Shown here piece by piece: positions 11,979 through 23,209 of a DNA stretch of 56,490 nucleotides; the first letter of the stretch is position 1; every line of letters begins with the position of its first letter. The translations under genes were made by a program, and so were the position numbers. The notes below the pieces were generated by a model. That model had not been told where the DNA came from and did not search any database. It saw only the letters and a list, made by a program, of their open reading frames with translations. The stretch is from Seminavis robusta. Lineage: Eukaryota > Bacillariophyta > Bacillariophyceae > Naviculales > Naviculaceae. The stretch is taken from the NCBI GenBank assembly GCA_903772945.1, contig CAICTM010000616.1, forward strand, positions 1-56,490, read 5' to 3'.

Positions 11979-13591
11979 AAGTTGCGTCCCCACCTCTATC
12001 TCGTTCGTTCCTGTCTCCAGCTATAGGATCGGGCTCCATCATTTGATGCAAGATGCGAGTACGACGAGGAATCAGACCGAATGCCTGACATGCTGACATG
12101 GCTGTGGTCAATGTGGCCCCAGGTGTTCTGGGGGCGGGGGTTATCGAAACGATTCCAACTAAGGAAAGCAAGCGACGCCAACAGAATGAATGGATCAAAA
12201 CATTGACCAAGCACCGACCCGCAGCACGGATTGTGATGGGTTCCGCCAATATTCCACGCTTCAGATTCAAACCACAGCATTGCTTGCCATGGGCAATTGA
12301 ATGTTATTGCTTCCCTTGACAAATGTCAGGCCAGGTTGGTTCGCTCGAAGGCACGAGCTGGATCCGTTCCACAATGCAAAGATGCAACATCATACTAACT
12401 ATTACTACTGGCTACCGGTAGCTATTGAGCTGGTTCCTCGGCTTCAAGAGTACATGGACTCATGATCAGATAGTACTCAACAATTGATGAAGAATAACTG
12501 TTTCTGCAGCAATGCCTTGACGAAGATCCAAGCATTCGACGGACAGACAGTCCATTCACTACTATTGGTCCAGTTTTCCAAATGCTGTGCAAGGAAACGT
12601 GTAAGACAAGGATTCAGCCAAGTTCGTACACGCACAAGTTGGAGAAGCCCAGCAATACTATAGGCAAACTACTACGGTATGCCATCCGCTGACGACAAGC
12701 AAGGCACACGTACAACGAACGACGACCAAGGAGAAAGCAAGCATGGAAGGAAAGAAAGACTTGCACCTGAGCTGAGGGCAAACACAAAGCAAAGAAATGC
12801 AGTAGGTGCATGCATGCCACTTGTTCAGCTAAGCAAGATACAGAGGACAGCTCGGGAGAGAAGACCCCAGATCCCCTCAAGGTTCAAGACAAACTCCGAA
12901 CAAGCAAATGGAATGCGAGCACTTTTAAAAGGAACGGTACGAGGATTTTATCTGCTACTTGGCGTGTAACCTGTTGATCATGCTTACTCGAGGCAACGAT
13001 CGTTTACGCGACCAGCGTTTGAAACTCGAAGCTCGATTCACCATTACAGCGATAGTTTTAATAGTTTTGAAATCAAACTGAGGTCGTCATGGTTGGCAGT
13101 TTCTCCAAGATTCGACTTCAAAATTGAATTGAAATGACCACTGTTACTCACTCGTCGGTGAAGGTTCGAAACAAAGAGTGACAGTTGTTAGAAATGATTC
13201 AATCACAAGTCCAAGCCAGCAGCTCTGAATGAAGCAGACGATCTCGAGAAAGTGAGAGCCTGTTAGCAGAAGCTGAACGAGATACTAGTACTGTAGCGTA
13301 CGGTACCGGCACTCGCGGTACCATTGTACCGGTATAGCACGGACTGAGACGTGAAGGACCGACTGCACTAGGAGTCTTTGTGGTGGTTGTGACTGCCACA
13401 ATGGGGTGGAGAAGGAAGCATATAGGCTTCTACGCAGCTGAAAAGTGTTGTTGGGAGTGCACAGCATGAAAATGAAGCGAGATATAGCTGAACAGCTCCA
13501 AACTTCCTCACAGGCCAAGCTCGTTCGCACACAATTGCAGGCGACACTAGGGATATGCAGAAGCCCGGCCCTCGTAGGCTTCCGTAGATAA

Positions 13592-13612
13592 NNNNNNNNN
13601 NNNNNNNNNNNN
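13592..13612. other. Assembly gap (21 N)
   Basis: Twenty-one consecutive N bases. The right flank is rich in GTACC palindromic sequence, which may explain why the assembly failed. The true gap size is unknown, so frames crossing it are not interpretable. Confidence 0.98.
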
Positions 13613-15617
13613 CGGTACCAGTACGGTGCGGTGAGTGGGTTGGCTTGACACGGATCATACGATCGAATCATTCGATTCAATCATACTACCGTGTTTCCAC
13701 GACGTGGGTAATGTCAGTGTGGCGGTGAGTATTCTATTCGACTACATTTACCATGTTCGCTCTCTGAGCGTCATCATCAAGAGTTGTGTTTGTTGGTGCC
13801 TAGCTAGTAGTAGCTAGCCAGCTACGAAGTAGAAGCAACACATGAACATACTAGCTAACATACTGTATTATGCAGACCGTCCTTTCATCTGCCGGCGCTG
13901 GTTGGGCCAGCCAGCTACTAGCTAGCCAGGTCAATTTTGTGCTCTCAGCCAGCCACGTGTGTGTGGGCAATACCCAAATCCTGATCATGGTTTGGCTGGC
14001 TCAGTTGGACGCTTTCAACCCTTCGTCCGAGTTCCTGTGCTCGTGGTGGCAACAATAGCCTCGCTGGGAGCTGGGAGGCAGGGAAGCAAATTGAAAACTG
14101 ATACCGGTCGCTTGCTTGGACGAAGGCAGTCATGCAGCGATAGTAGGATCATGGCTGGCTGCCTGGCAACAGAGGGTACCTGGTACAGGGTCATTGCTGT
14201 GGTGGGAGGATCGGTGGTGAAACTTAACTGCACTGTACATCACCATGCTTCTGTAGTATGGTGCATCCATCACCCATCACCATCTCTGGTTAGCTAGAGC
14301 AAGGATCCAACAAGATCATTGACAACGAAGCAGCCAGCCACGCAAGAGAGGGGCAAGCGAGAGCATCTACCAGCTACCAGCTAGAACATATCCTACAGTC
14401 GTATAGCTTTCCTGCGGCAAAACGGCTAGGCTCTAGCTAGATTCGAGTATTACTGATTTTCCGTTGGCTGACCTGGTCAGTCTTTGAGCATGAAACATGT
14501 CCAGCCGTTCTACGCCTTTGGCTGTCCCAACAGTTTTCCACTGGTATGAAGATGATAATTTTCATTGCAACCGTATACATCATCTCGTGTGCACATCTAT
14601 CTCGTGTGCACACAAGTAGACTACGTGCATTGGTCTACTATCGCCGATGGGAGGGGGTACTACACCTTTATGACTCCCACTAACCCAGGAGAAAATGCTG
14701 CATGCCACAGCTACACACTGATACCATTGAAAGCGCTGACCGGTAAAGGCTGAATCAAATCTGAGCAACCATTCGTGTTGTCGCGGTGAAATTGGCATGC
14801 AATGTTTGCTCAATGCTTCATCCAAAAGATGCTTGTTGCTGGTGAACAGGACACTTTCCAATCACAGAAGAGAATCAGTATTACCGTCAAAAAGGCTGCC
14901 TCTAGGACTTCCGAATGCTTGGTCTATACCAGCCAAAATAATCTGAACCTCCTGACGTCAAAAAAGCTTTGTGGTAGATGTGGTAAATTTACAATAGTAG
15001 CCAGGTCCAATCTGTGAATCTGATTGGAGCTTTATCCATAATTTACCTCTACTACCTCATATACTGTCAGACAGCCCAGCCTACTCTAGTAGTCAATTTT
15101 CAAAAATTTGGTGGGTTTGGTCGTAGAATCTGACAATGTTGAGAAACCCTTATGTCCTGTGAAATGCCTGTAAAGGAGACCTGACAACGTTTCCTTTATA
15201 TCCTCTACCTGTGCGTTGGTGGATCTGAAACAGTTGATTTTGATGAGGTGTCATCATTACATAACAAGTGCTTTTACCTTTCGAAGCTCTGAAGTTCTTG
15301 CTTTCCTTTTGTAAGCTTGCGAGTCAAACTCTCAAATCTGCGACATCAGGCTCCCTAATTCTGTGATGAATGACTTCTGCGAGGGCAATACCGACCTGTT
15401 GTAGGAGCTTTTATCAACCAGAAGTTCTGGTCACCGGGATCTTTCGGTTGGGCTTCTTCCATCACCGACACGGATCCTTCGTGGCTTGTGATGTTCCGAT
15501 GTTGGCTCTTGTCTTGTCCGGCAAGCAGCAAGCTGGAGCGACAAGAGATGCAAGTTTGGTTTGAAGCTCACAATTCCAAAACTCCAAAGACTGAAAGCAC
15601 ACACACAAAAACTAACC

Positions 15618-16061
15618 ATGATTCCCCAATTTATTACCATCCCCCTGGATCAGGATCCACTAGAAGCCTCCAGCAGTGACTTGAACTGGGAAATGAGCAC
15701 AAGCGCCATCAATGCTCTATGCGACGACTCTGAAGAATCCCACGAGTCTCACTACACCAATCATTCTCATCACCTAGACTGCAGTGCTCAACAACGCTGG
15801 CAAGCCACTTTCTCTTGCAGCTGCAATCACCACAACGACGAAAACCTGCCCAGCCAACAGCCCAGCTTGAAGAGGAGCAAGAGTGTGAGCGCCAGGAGAG
15901 GAGAACAAGAAGAAGAAGACACATCTCCCATTCCATTGAGTTCCATGCGCAGTACAGACTCCCCACCCCGCCTGCCGGGAAGAAGAAGAAAAGCACCTCT
16001 GCGACGATGCAAAAGTTCACAGCCACCAAGATACCCACAAAGACCCAGCTTGATGGACTAA
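15618..16061 (+). CDS. Small His/Ser/Arg-rich protein, hypothetical (paralogue of 10687-10998)
   Basis: A 147-residue protein from ATG at 15618 (aaccATGA). It begins MIPQFITIPLDQD, continues with an acidic and His/Ser-rich middle (including SHYTNHSHH and CSCNHH) and ends in a basic tail with P-P-R-L-P-G-R-R-R and P-R-Y-P-Q-R-P-S-L. The start, the P-P-R-L-P-x-R motif and the leader (CTCACAATTCCAAAACTCC) echo the candidate at 10687. No signal peptide or membrane segment is visible. Repeated R-x-x-S and P-x-x-P motifs suggest a phosphorylated scaffold-like disordered protein, but this is inference. Confidence 0.45.
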   Translation: MIPQFITIPLDQDPLEASSSDLNWEMSTSAINALCDDSEESHESHYTNHSHHLDCSAQQRWQATFSCSCNHHNDENLPSQQPSLKRSKSVSARRGEQEEEDTSPIPLSSMRSTDSPPRLPGRRRKAPLRRCKSSQPPRYPQRPSLMD

Positions 16062-17053
16062 GGAAACGCACCACCATATAGAAGCAAACTTATAGAAGCA
16101 AACTTATAGAGAAGCTAAGCTAAACACTAGAAGAAACAACTCATAGAAGTACACCAATAGGAAACCATTTGCTGCATGCAATCATGAAGTGGAAGAAGCA
16201 CATCGTTGCTTTGAGCTAGCTGGTTGCTACGGTGCTACGGTTCTTGGCTGGCTGAGATACTACATGTTCTTTACGCTGAAGAGCCAGGACAGCAACGTTG
16301 TTCGCCGACCACGAATGGTGCTTCAGGTCCAGTGGAGCCTGTCTGCTGGCTGCCCGCCCGCCCCGCCAACACTTTTCGGATCTCGAATGACGCTGCAACC
16401 TTCTGATGGCTGGTGGTCAAGGGAGCCTAGCACCTCTTGCTGCACTCACCATAGCAACGGCCGAGAACTACGAGTACATGGACATGCAGGTCCAGGTTGG
16501 AGTACTAGCAGCGGCACCGGTACAATACAATATTATTCGGAGAAAAAGGCGCCTTGCTTCTTGATAGCCATGATGCAGCCCTTACCCATGCGTCATCTTC
16601 AGCTCAGACACTGTGTCAAGTCCAGGTACCAAATAAATACGTGGACTTTCCTTTTCCAAGGCAAAGCAGACTTACAGTACTCCTTAGTGCTTAATCGACA
16701 TCGGAGGAGAAAGTGGCAAGGAACAAGGAGGCGGAGATGGCTGCGGGCAGAAATATCCCGCTCAACTGCAAACTACAAGATATACGTACTGGTACAAGCC
16801 AGAACCATGGAGCGGGATGTGGCGTAGTAAAGCTGTTACCATCCAACCTGCTCCTCAAAGAAAAACTCCAAAGGAGTACTGTCGTCGGACTGTAAGGGTA
16901 CTGTACGATCAATCATTCAACTTGCGAATGCTAAATCCGAGCTGCCTAAATCCAACTTTATGGACTCAAGGAAATGCGATTGTTAATTCTTGGTAGGCAC
17001 TTTATTACCGCGGTTCTGTACCACATTGGTCTACGACCTCGAACAGCTACCAG
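16062..17053. other. Intergenic region upstream of the copia element
   Basis: It starts with a short tandem repeat (ATAGAAGCAAACTT twice, about 16079-16107). The 212-codon open frame at 16189-16827 lacks any domain I recognise and has no paralogue here, so I do not call it. The last five bases (ACCAG, 17049-17053) are the left target-site duplication of the retroelement. Confidence 0.45.
17049..17053 (+). repeat. Left target-site duplication ACCAG
   Basis: ACCAG immediately precedes the TG of the left LTR, and the same five bases follow the CA end of the right LTR at 20034-20038. Five bases is the usual target-site duplication for Ty1/copia integrases. Confidence 0.7.
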
Positions 17054-17200
17054 TGCTGATTCCGGCCGTCTGACCGTCCACCGTCAACCGGAATCTAGCC
17101 TCCACTCATCTACAGATCCAGAGACAACAAAGTAGCTATTCCTCATAATCTTATAACATCATTCGTAATACATCTATCGCTACCTTTAGTCTCTTCAACA
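17054..17200 (+). repeat. Left LTR of the copia element
   Basis: It runs from TGCTGATTCC to CTCTTCAACA, so it has TG...CA ends, and is flanked by ACCAG. From 17078 onward it matches the right LTR almost base for base. It contains one arm (17148-17160) of a 13-bp inverted repeat whose other arm lies just outside the LTR at 17201-17213. Confidence 0.8.
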
Positions 17201-17254
17201 GATGTTATAAGATCCTTCTATACAACCAATACCACCACCGATCCGCTACACTGA

Positions 17255-17430
17255 TCGAACGAGCGGCACGAACGCACCTCTATCGATCGAACGGCACGAA
17301 GCACCTCTATCGAACGAACGGCACGACGCACCTCTATCGCTCGACGAACGCATCGCTCGACGAACGCACCTCTATCCTCGAACGGAACGATGAAAGATAC
17401 CGCACCTCTATCGACCGCTCCTCGAATCCT
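17255..17430 (+). repeat. Degenerate tandem repeat in the retroelement leader
   Basis: About five imperfect units of 25-40 bases share the core GCACCTCTATCG and the motif CGAACGGCACGA. They sit between the left LTR and gag, where a primer-binding site, dimerisation signal or packaging signal would be expected. No clear tRNA-complementary primer site is visible beside the LTR. Confidence 0.6.
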
Positions 17431-17769
17431 CAAATCCTCGAACTGATACCGCTACCAGCTGATACCGCTACTAGCCAACAAACACCAACACCAACCTACA
17501 ATACCACTACCCGCCCACATATACACCACCTAACACACAGGCCTTAAACGCCGACAAAGGGAACTAAAATACCCGTAGTCGCCCAACTTCAAATCCATTC
17601 TACCCTCTCCTACAACTGACCACCACTACACCAACTGTAAGGCAATGCTCACCACCCCTCCTCACACCAATCATTGGCAAAACCTGACCAGAGCGTAAGT
17701 TATCCCTCCTCCATCATACTACAGGTTCTTCTACAAACACATCCAGGCATCTCCAGTGAGGACGTGATG

Positions 17770-18782
17770 GCAGATTAGGCCCACGCTACATCATCTTCTC
17801 TGGCCAGAAGCCTAGTCATACTTGCAGCATCCCAGGACGTGCACGTCTTCCCAGAGTCAAACCAATCAAACCCGTACATGCTGCCAACGCCACCCAAGCA
17901 CTAATGTACCGCCACGAACAAACCTACAAAAATGAACTGGATGCATGGAAATTATACCACAAAACAGAGGCCCAAATCCTCCAGCAGATTTTGGACGCCT
18001 TTAACGATACTTACACAAAGGCCCTCAAAGATCGCATGTGGGGATACGGCAACACCAGCCCATTTGACATCATTACCCATCTAGTAACCAAATACGGTAA
18101 AATCACTGAGACTGATCTCCTTGCCAATCGTGAACTCCTAACCCAGCCTTGGACTCCACCCACGGACATCGAGGAACTCTTCGATAATATTGACACCTGC
18201 ATCGCTTTCTCAGTAGAAGGCGGAGATGTCATTAGTGACCGCAACGATGTCAGCGCCGGAATAGCCACTCTACAAGCCACGGGCCTATTCATTCATCCCA
18301 TCCGATAATGGAACAAGCGTACACCAGAAAACCGCACCCTCACCCACTTCAAAGAATTCTTTCGTGATTCCGAAAATGTCCGCCAGACAGAAACCACTGT
18401 CAGCGCCGCATGCTACCACCAACGAGCCAACGCAACTATCACGGCCACCCAAACAGTTACCACCGGGACTTCTATGCTCACCCAGCCACAACTAATCGAC
18501 ATAGCCACGATCACCAGGATCGTCCAAGAGTCACTTCGGAATCCCAAGCACAAACGCAACACCACCACCACCCACGATCGCCCCAAACGACGCTCCGCTA
18601 CCAAAGCCAACACCTCGATCGTGGGTCTCACGGACACCAAAAGCGTGAGCCATGGATGCTGCTGGACTCACGGTTACTGCCACAACCCAGCCCACAACAG
18701 TGATACGTGCAAATTCCCAAAGGAGGGCCACAACATCCAGGCCACCGCTCAACACAAAATGGGAGGCAGCAACGAACGATAA
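17770..18782 (+). pseudogene. Copia gag with zinc knuckle, one nonsense codon
   Basis: Gag forms the retroelement particle and binds its RNA. The frame is open from about 17770 without an ATG; the first ATG in frame is at 17904. It shows the diatom copia gag pattern: a helical segment (ILQQILDAFNDTYTKAL), a W-G-Y-G block, and L-V-T-K-Y-G-K-I-T. TAA at 18306-18308 follows HPIR, where the family has glutamate, so GAA to TAA is the simplest reading. The frame then stays open to 18782 and contains a zinc-binding segment (CWTHGYCHNPAHNSDTC, about 18660-18715) followed by an MGGS-type ending. Confidence 0.7.
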
Positions 18783-19144
18783 CAGCCCCGCCGCGGAAAC
18801 TGATTCAGCGGGACGCCTAAAAATAACAGTCAATCTAAAATAATTAGACCCACGTTAAACAAGAACAACAACGACTCGTAAGGTCCTCCCCAACACCAAT
18901 AAAAAACAAACAATTAAGGTGCCTTAGATAGTGCAGCCCCGTCTCATTTTCTAATGTGGAATTCTAGTTGTCAAAACAAACACCCCACTACCAATCCAAT
19001 CACAGTCGTAGTAGCACAAGTAGCCACCATGACATCCACCCCTGAAGGAGACATCACCATTTACCCACCACCTACCCACTGCAGCATGTAGAGCTCATCT
19101 ATTCAAAAAACTCAAACATGGCTCAGGATCTCTCTTCTCGCTAG

Positions 19145-19904
19145 GACAGCTCTGTGATAGTGGATGCACAGCCACCCTTACCAACTACCACGGTCAAGGT
19201 CTATTACAATGCACAATGCATTATCACGGGCTACCGAACACCCCAGACTGGCCTATGGCACATCCCTAAGACAAGCCCACCCGGTTTCCCACCTATAGAT
19301 CCAATTCAACAAGAAGCTTCGGTCACCACCAAACCGACACCACAACTTCGCCAACGCAGCACACTTTGATCACCACCAAAGCCCAACAGAAGCCTTCAGT
19401 CACGCTACTATGAGGCCACCCAGCACCTCAAGCCTCCAAACTGCAGCCGACAAGCACTATATAACAGGTTTCCAGGCCTCAACACAAAAAGCCCCGCAAA
19501 TACCCACCCCATCAAAGCAACAACTTAAGGGACAACAGGCAACAGCGCAGGTGACCCAAAACCAAAAACAAAACGCCACCACCAGTACCGATTGCTCCAT
19601 CGAATTCCCGCAAGCCCTACCAAAAGGACAACACACCCAAGCGTGCTTCGCAAACCATTATTGCGCACGGACCCAACCTGCCAAATTTACACCGACCAAA
19701 CGGGACAACTTCCCATTACCTCCAGCCAAGGCATGCAATATATATTGTCCTATACAGCTACGATCCCAATTACATTCACATGGAACCGATGAAAAACCGA
19801 ACAGCAGAGAAATTCTTTCAGCCTTCAAACGAAGCAACGCCGTACTAGTCCAAGCTGGATTTAAACCAGAACTACATCGCCTAGATAACGAATGCTTCAA
19901 ATAC
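19145..19904 (+). pseudogene. Copia pol remnant: protease and partial integrase
   Basis: A retroviral-type aspartic protease signature (D-S-G-C-T, codons from 19156) is followed by Y-H-G-Q-G-L. After a low-complexity, frame-shifted stretch come integrase core fragments: D-Q-T-G-Q about 19700, a K-N-R-T-A type block about 19790, and L-D-N-E-C at 19880-19900 carrying the second catalytic aspartate. The third catalytic residue, reverse transcriptase and RNase H are absent, because the sequence passes straight into the right LTR. At least two frames are needed to read it. Confidence 0.7.
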
Positions 19905-20033
19905 TGACCCCACCGTCAACCGGAATCTAGCCTCCACTCATCTACAGATCCAGAGACAACAAAGTAGCTTTTCCTCATAATCTTATAAATATCATTCGTA
20001 ATACATCTATCGCTACCTTTAGTCTCTTCAACA
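19905..20033 (+). repeat. Right LTR of the copia element, 5'-truncated
   Basis: From about 19910 it matches the left LTR at nearly every base (a two-base gap near its start and small differences near 19973 and 19985). It ends CTTCAACA and is followed by ACCAG. Its first bases do not match the left LTR and read as the end of the integrase fragment. No polypurine tract precedes it, which fits an internal deletion. Confidence 0.75.
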
Positions 20034-20038
20034 ACCAG
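20034..20038 (+). repeat. Right target-site duplication ACCAG
   Basis: This matches the five bases before the left LTR and confirms the outer ends of the insertion. Confidence 0.7.
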
Positions 20039-23000
20039 GTAGCGAGCCATCGAACAGATTATTAAATCCGAACTGACTTCAAGCTAGTTAAATTGTTAAA
20101 TATTTACCTCGCTTTTATGCATAATGTTTACCGGTACACCGGTACATGTACCATACCCATACCCAACGAAAAGTGATTTTTAACGAACTTCAATTACCGT
20201 GGCACTGTACATGTACAACTTGTGGGTTTTGGTCTACGGTACGAGTGTCACTCTCCACCTTTTTTACATAAATGTAGCTTTTTCCTCTTGCCCTTGCAGC
20301 TACGGCACGGTAGCGGTAGCCAGTTCTACTATGCATACTAGCTAGCCAGCAGTGATACCTGTGGAGACGGCAAAGCTTTCTCAGCGCGTGCTACTAGCAG
20401 TGAAAACTGGGGCAACCACCGACTCCATCCACTGAAGTCCTGGTTGCAAGAGGAACTGGCTATCCTCAATTTAGCTTCTAAAGGATCCATTGCGTGGCAA
20501 GCCAACAAACGTCAGCTGAGCCATACTGCACATATCCTTGCTTCCTGCTTCGTTTCCTCGGTAGGCAGGCCAGGTACACTCCTCGAACCCAAGACCAGCA
20601 ACTACCGGTATGCATGCCTTGTAACCAACCGGAAGACAGCTTCACAGCCAAGGATTCAAAGCTTGTAGTCGAGTACTCGGATTCAAGACTGTCGCCCTTT
20701 GACTGACTGAAGCTGGCTACCATAGTGCCACTGGTGTGCTCGGGTTGTGAAGTTGCCGCCCGTCTACCCAATTCTTGAAGTGTGTACCAAGCCAGGCGCT
20801 ACTGGCTGATTGCACCATGGAATGTTCCCACTAACCTGGAGGCGCCACCTGTAACTGTGCAATTTCCCAGCCTCTTGTTTCGTGTTGGCCCAGCCCAAAT
20901 CCTAGTTCTGCCAGCCTCTGACGAGGAACACCCCTTCTTCTTCACTTGTCAAGAGCGAGCACCCAGTTACGTCAGCCGCCAAGAAGAAGGATCCAGAGCC
21001 TTGTTCCTGCTGGCACTTTCTTGCATTGTTTGGGCCCACGACGAACGAAATCAACGCTGTCCCGGCTGCATGGCCGCAAGTACATGTAGGTTCCAAAAGG
21101 GACACATGTTTTGCGTCAACGGATCAGGGTGGTCCGCATGCTGCAACGGCGGCAGCAGCGGCAACCGCAGCAGGGTCCGGACGAGCCATCTCTTCGGACA
21201 ACATGGTTGGTATTTTAGAGCGAGACAAGAAAAAGGCACGCCTTTAGCGCCGAGAAGGCAAAAGGATTGAAGATATGGCTGCTGTGGACGCCAACTCCGC
21301 CCATCATCGTACAGCAGGGTGCGGAGACGCGTCGTCTCGACGATGACAACGCGGACGGCGCCGGAGGAATGAAACTCAGTTCCCGAGCGCAATTCAATGC
21401 TACCTGGTGTGCATGTATGTGCACTGCCAGCCGGAAGCAACTGGTCCGTTCCACCAGCCATCCAAAGAAACTGCTGAGAAAACTGCCGGTTAGAGTGGAG
21501 ACTACTACATGTATTGCCACAGCCATCACTGTTAAGTTGGTAAGGATACCATGCATGATGTGTTAGGCGCTCAATAAGAAATTGGACCTGTAACTGTGGA
21601 AGCAGAGGTCTTGTACCAGCTAGTAGCTAGCAGGAGAGAATCTGATGTACTATTACGATAACCCGGTCTAACTCGCCTCGGGTCTATTAGTAGCTAGCTA
21701 TTGGAGCAGATGTGCGATTTTAGTGCTCTGAACACGGCGAGTCATAGTTGAGACACCAACGATTACATGTATTAACAATCTTGGTTTTCTAGAAGCAAAA
21801 ACCGTCTGGTACAGTGTACTTGAGTGATCTCAGAAACCTTCTGTCTCTAGGTAAAGTTACAGAACCAACCGTAAGTGATATGTTAAAGTAGTTAAGGTTT
21901 CTCACTCAAACTTTATCTAAATTGAATCCAATACTTAACACAGATTGTTTAATGAGAGTCTATCGGTCTTTGAGACAGGCATTTTTAGTCAATTACTTAT
22001 CGACGGTCTTTGTTTTACACTTTCTACGTGTCTGCACCAAAACCTCTATGTAACTGAACTGGTACCAGTTAGACTCACTCCCCTCAAAAAGACTGCTCAG
22101 GTGCCAAGCTCGGGCGCTATGGTCTCTCGTTGAGTAGCTGAGCCGATGTTGTCGGGGCACAAAAATTGAAACGACTAAGGACAAAACGAGGCAGAACAGG
22201 GGTTGCATGAATACAATAACCCTTGCATCCTTGTGTATTGCAGCACAAAAAAGAGCCATTTGTGCTGGACTAACATTCCTGCCTTCATTGGACCGTGCGG
22301 CTCTCTTTGCTCTGCCTTTGCCACCGGCAGCCTGTGTCTGATCTGATCTGATCTGATCTGATCTGGTTGCCCTTGGCTTCCCGACGTCCCTGCAGTACCG
22401 AGGCTGCCACCGTTGGCTCTACTGTTTCATTCACTGGACTTGACTCTGCTGTTTCAACCTCAGGAAGCTCAAAAACAGCCACCAGTCGGCGGACTCTGCG
22501 GTTTCAACTACGAGGTACAGCTTTGCTGAGCACCACCATGAGCCAAATGTGGTTGATGTACAGCAGCAACTGATTCCTCACTGCGGAAAGTTCGTGATGG
22601 CAGCGAGCCGGAGATAGATACTACTACACAGACCTGCATTGCTTGCTGTCACGAGGAGGATGGAGACGAAGTTTGTCTGGCTGAAGCCAGAGAGAAACTA
22701 TTGAGGACGGTCCTCTGTTCCGACCTGACCAAGCAAAGACGAAGAGACATTGTGTGGTTGCTTTTGGAGAAGGAAGCATTTTGGTGGGTGCGAAACTGAT
22801 TTCGTCCTGTGTTCCTCGAGACGCTGGTCGCGTGGCAATTCGTACGCGCTTGTGGCTGTCCAATAACGAGCGACAATGATCGACTCGGAGAGCACAAGAC
22901 AAACTAACTGCCGACAGCGGGGAGAGTTTTCCCAAGTCCAGGAGAGAATCAAAACTGGAGGGACTTGACTCCCCCACAAGAAAATTCCGATTCCATCTCA

Positions 23001-23209
23001 ACGCAGAAAGCACGGGCGATTCGAAGAGGACGACAAAGACAACAGTTCGAAGAGGACGACGAAGACAACACTCACACGAGATGAACCGAGGTAAGGAGTT
23101 TGGTTTCGTGAATATGCAAATATGGATTCGTACTAAATATAGATTTCTATACTCTCTGTTGTGTTTGTTTGCTACGCCTCCTTCTCATCATCATGCGCTC
23201 GTTCACTTT
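20039..23209. other. Intergenic region between copia element and first vWD gene
   Basis: No supported gene. It contains GGTACC palindromes (20125-20150), CTAG-rich patches and a TCTGA microsatellite. From about 22730 it becomes homologous to sequence starting near 27943, which marks the left part of the tandem duplication and the 3' flank of the first vWD gene. Frames such as 20782-21270 and 21026-21247 have no recognised domain. Confidence 0.5.
22337..22365 (+). repeat. (TCTGA)n microsatellite, about 5.8 copies
   Basis: Five perfect TCTGA units plus TCTG. Simple-sequence repeat in non-coding DNA, likely length-polymorphic. Confidence 0.9.

Larger units (their letters stand above)
10999..15617. 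other. Intergenic region with short repeats and one assembly gap
   Basis: No convincing gene. It holds a 41-bp tandem duplication (11897-11978), a run of 21 N (13592-13612), and many CTAG, GGTACC and GTACCGG palindromic patches (for example 11356-11370, 13300-13335, 13800-13925). Candidate frames such as 12679-12969 (96 residues) lack any recognisable domain. Confidence 0.5.
17054..20033 (+). mobile_element. Internally deleted Ty1/copia LTR retrotransposon (diatom type)
   Basis: Two closely similar direct repeats bracket 2.7 kb of retroviral-type coding sequence, and 5-bp ACCAG flanks mark the insertion. The order is left LTR, a leader with a tandem repeat, gag with a zinc knuckle, a protease remnant (DSGCT), the first part of an integrase core, then an abrupt junction into the right LTR. 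Reverse transcriptase and RNase H are missing. The right LTR has lost its first bases, so one deletion probably ran from the integrase into it. Gag has a nonsense codon and pol has stops and shifts, so the copy cannot move on its own. The LTRs differ by a few substitutions and small indels, which suggests a fairly recent insertion. Confidence 0.85.

Noticed and set aside
16189..16827. 212-codon plus-strand frame
   Set aside because: The composition is mixed with no domain, and it lies in palindrome-rich intergenic DNA; a chance open frame is as likely.
22337..22365. TCTGA repeat considered as a CRISPR-like or regulatory array
   Set aside because: The units are only five bases with no spacers; it is a microsatellite.
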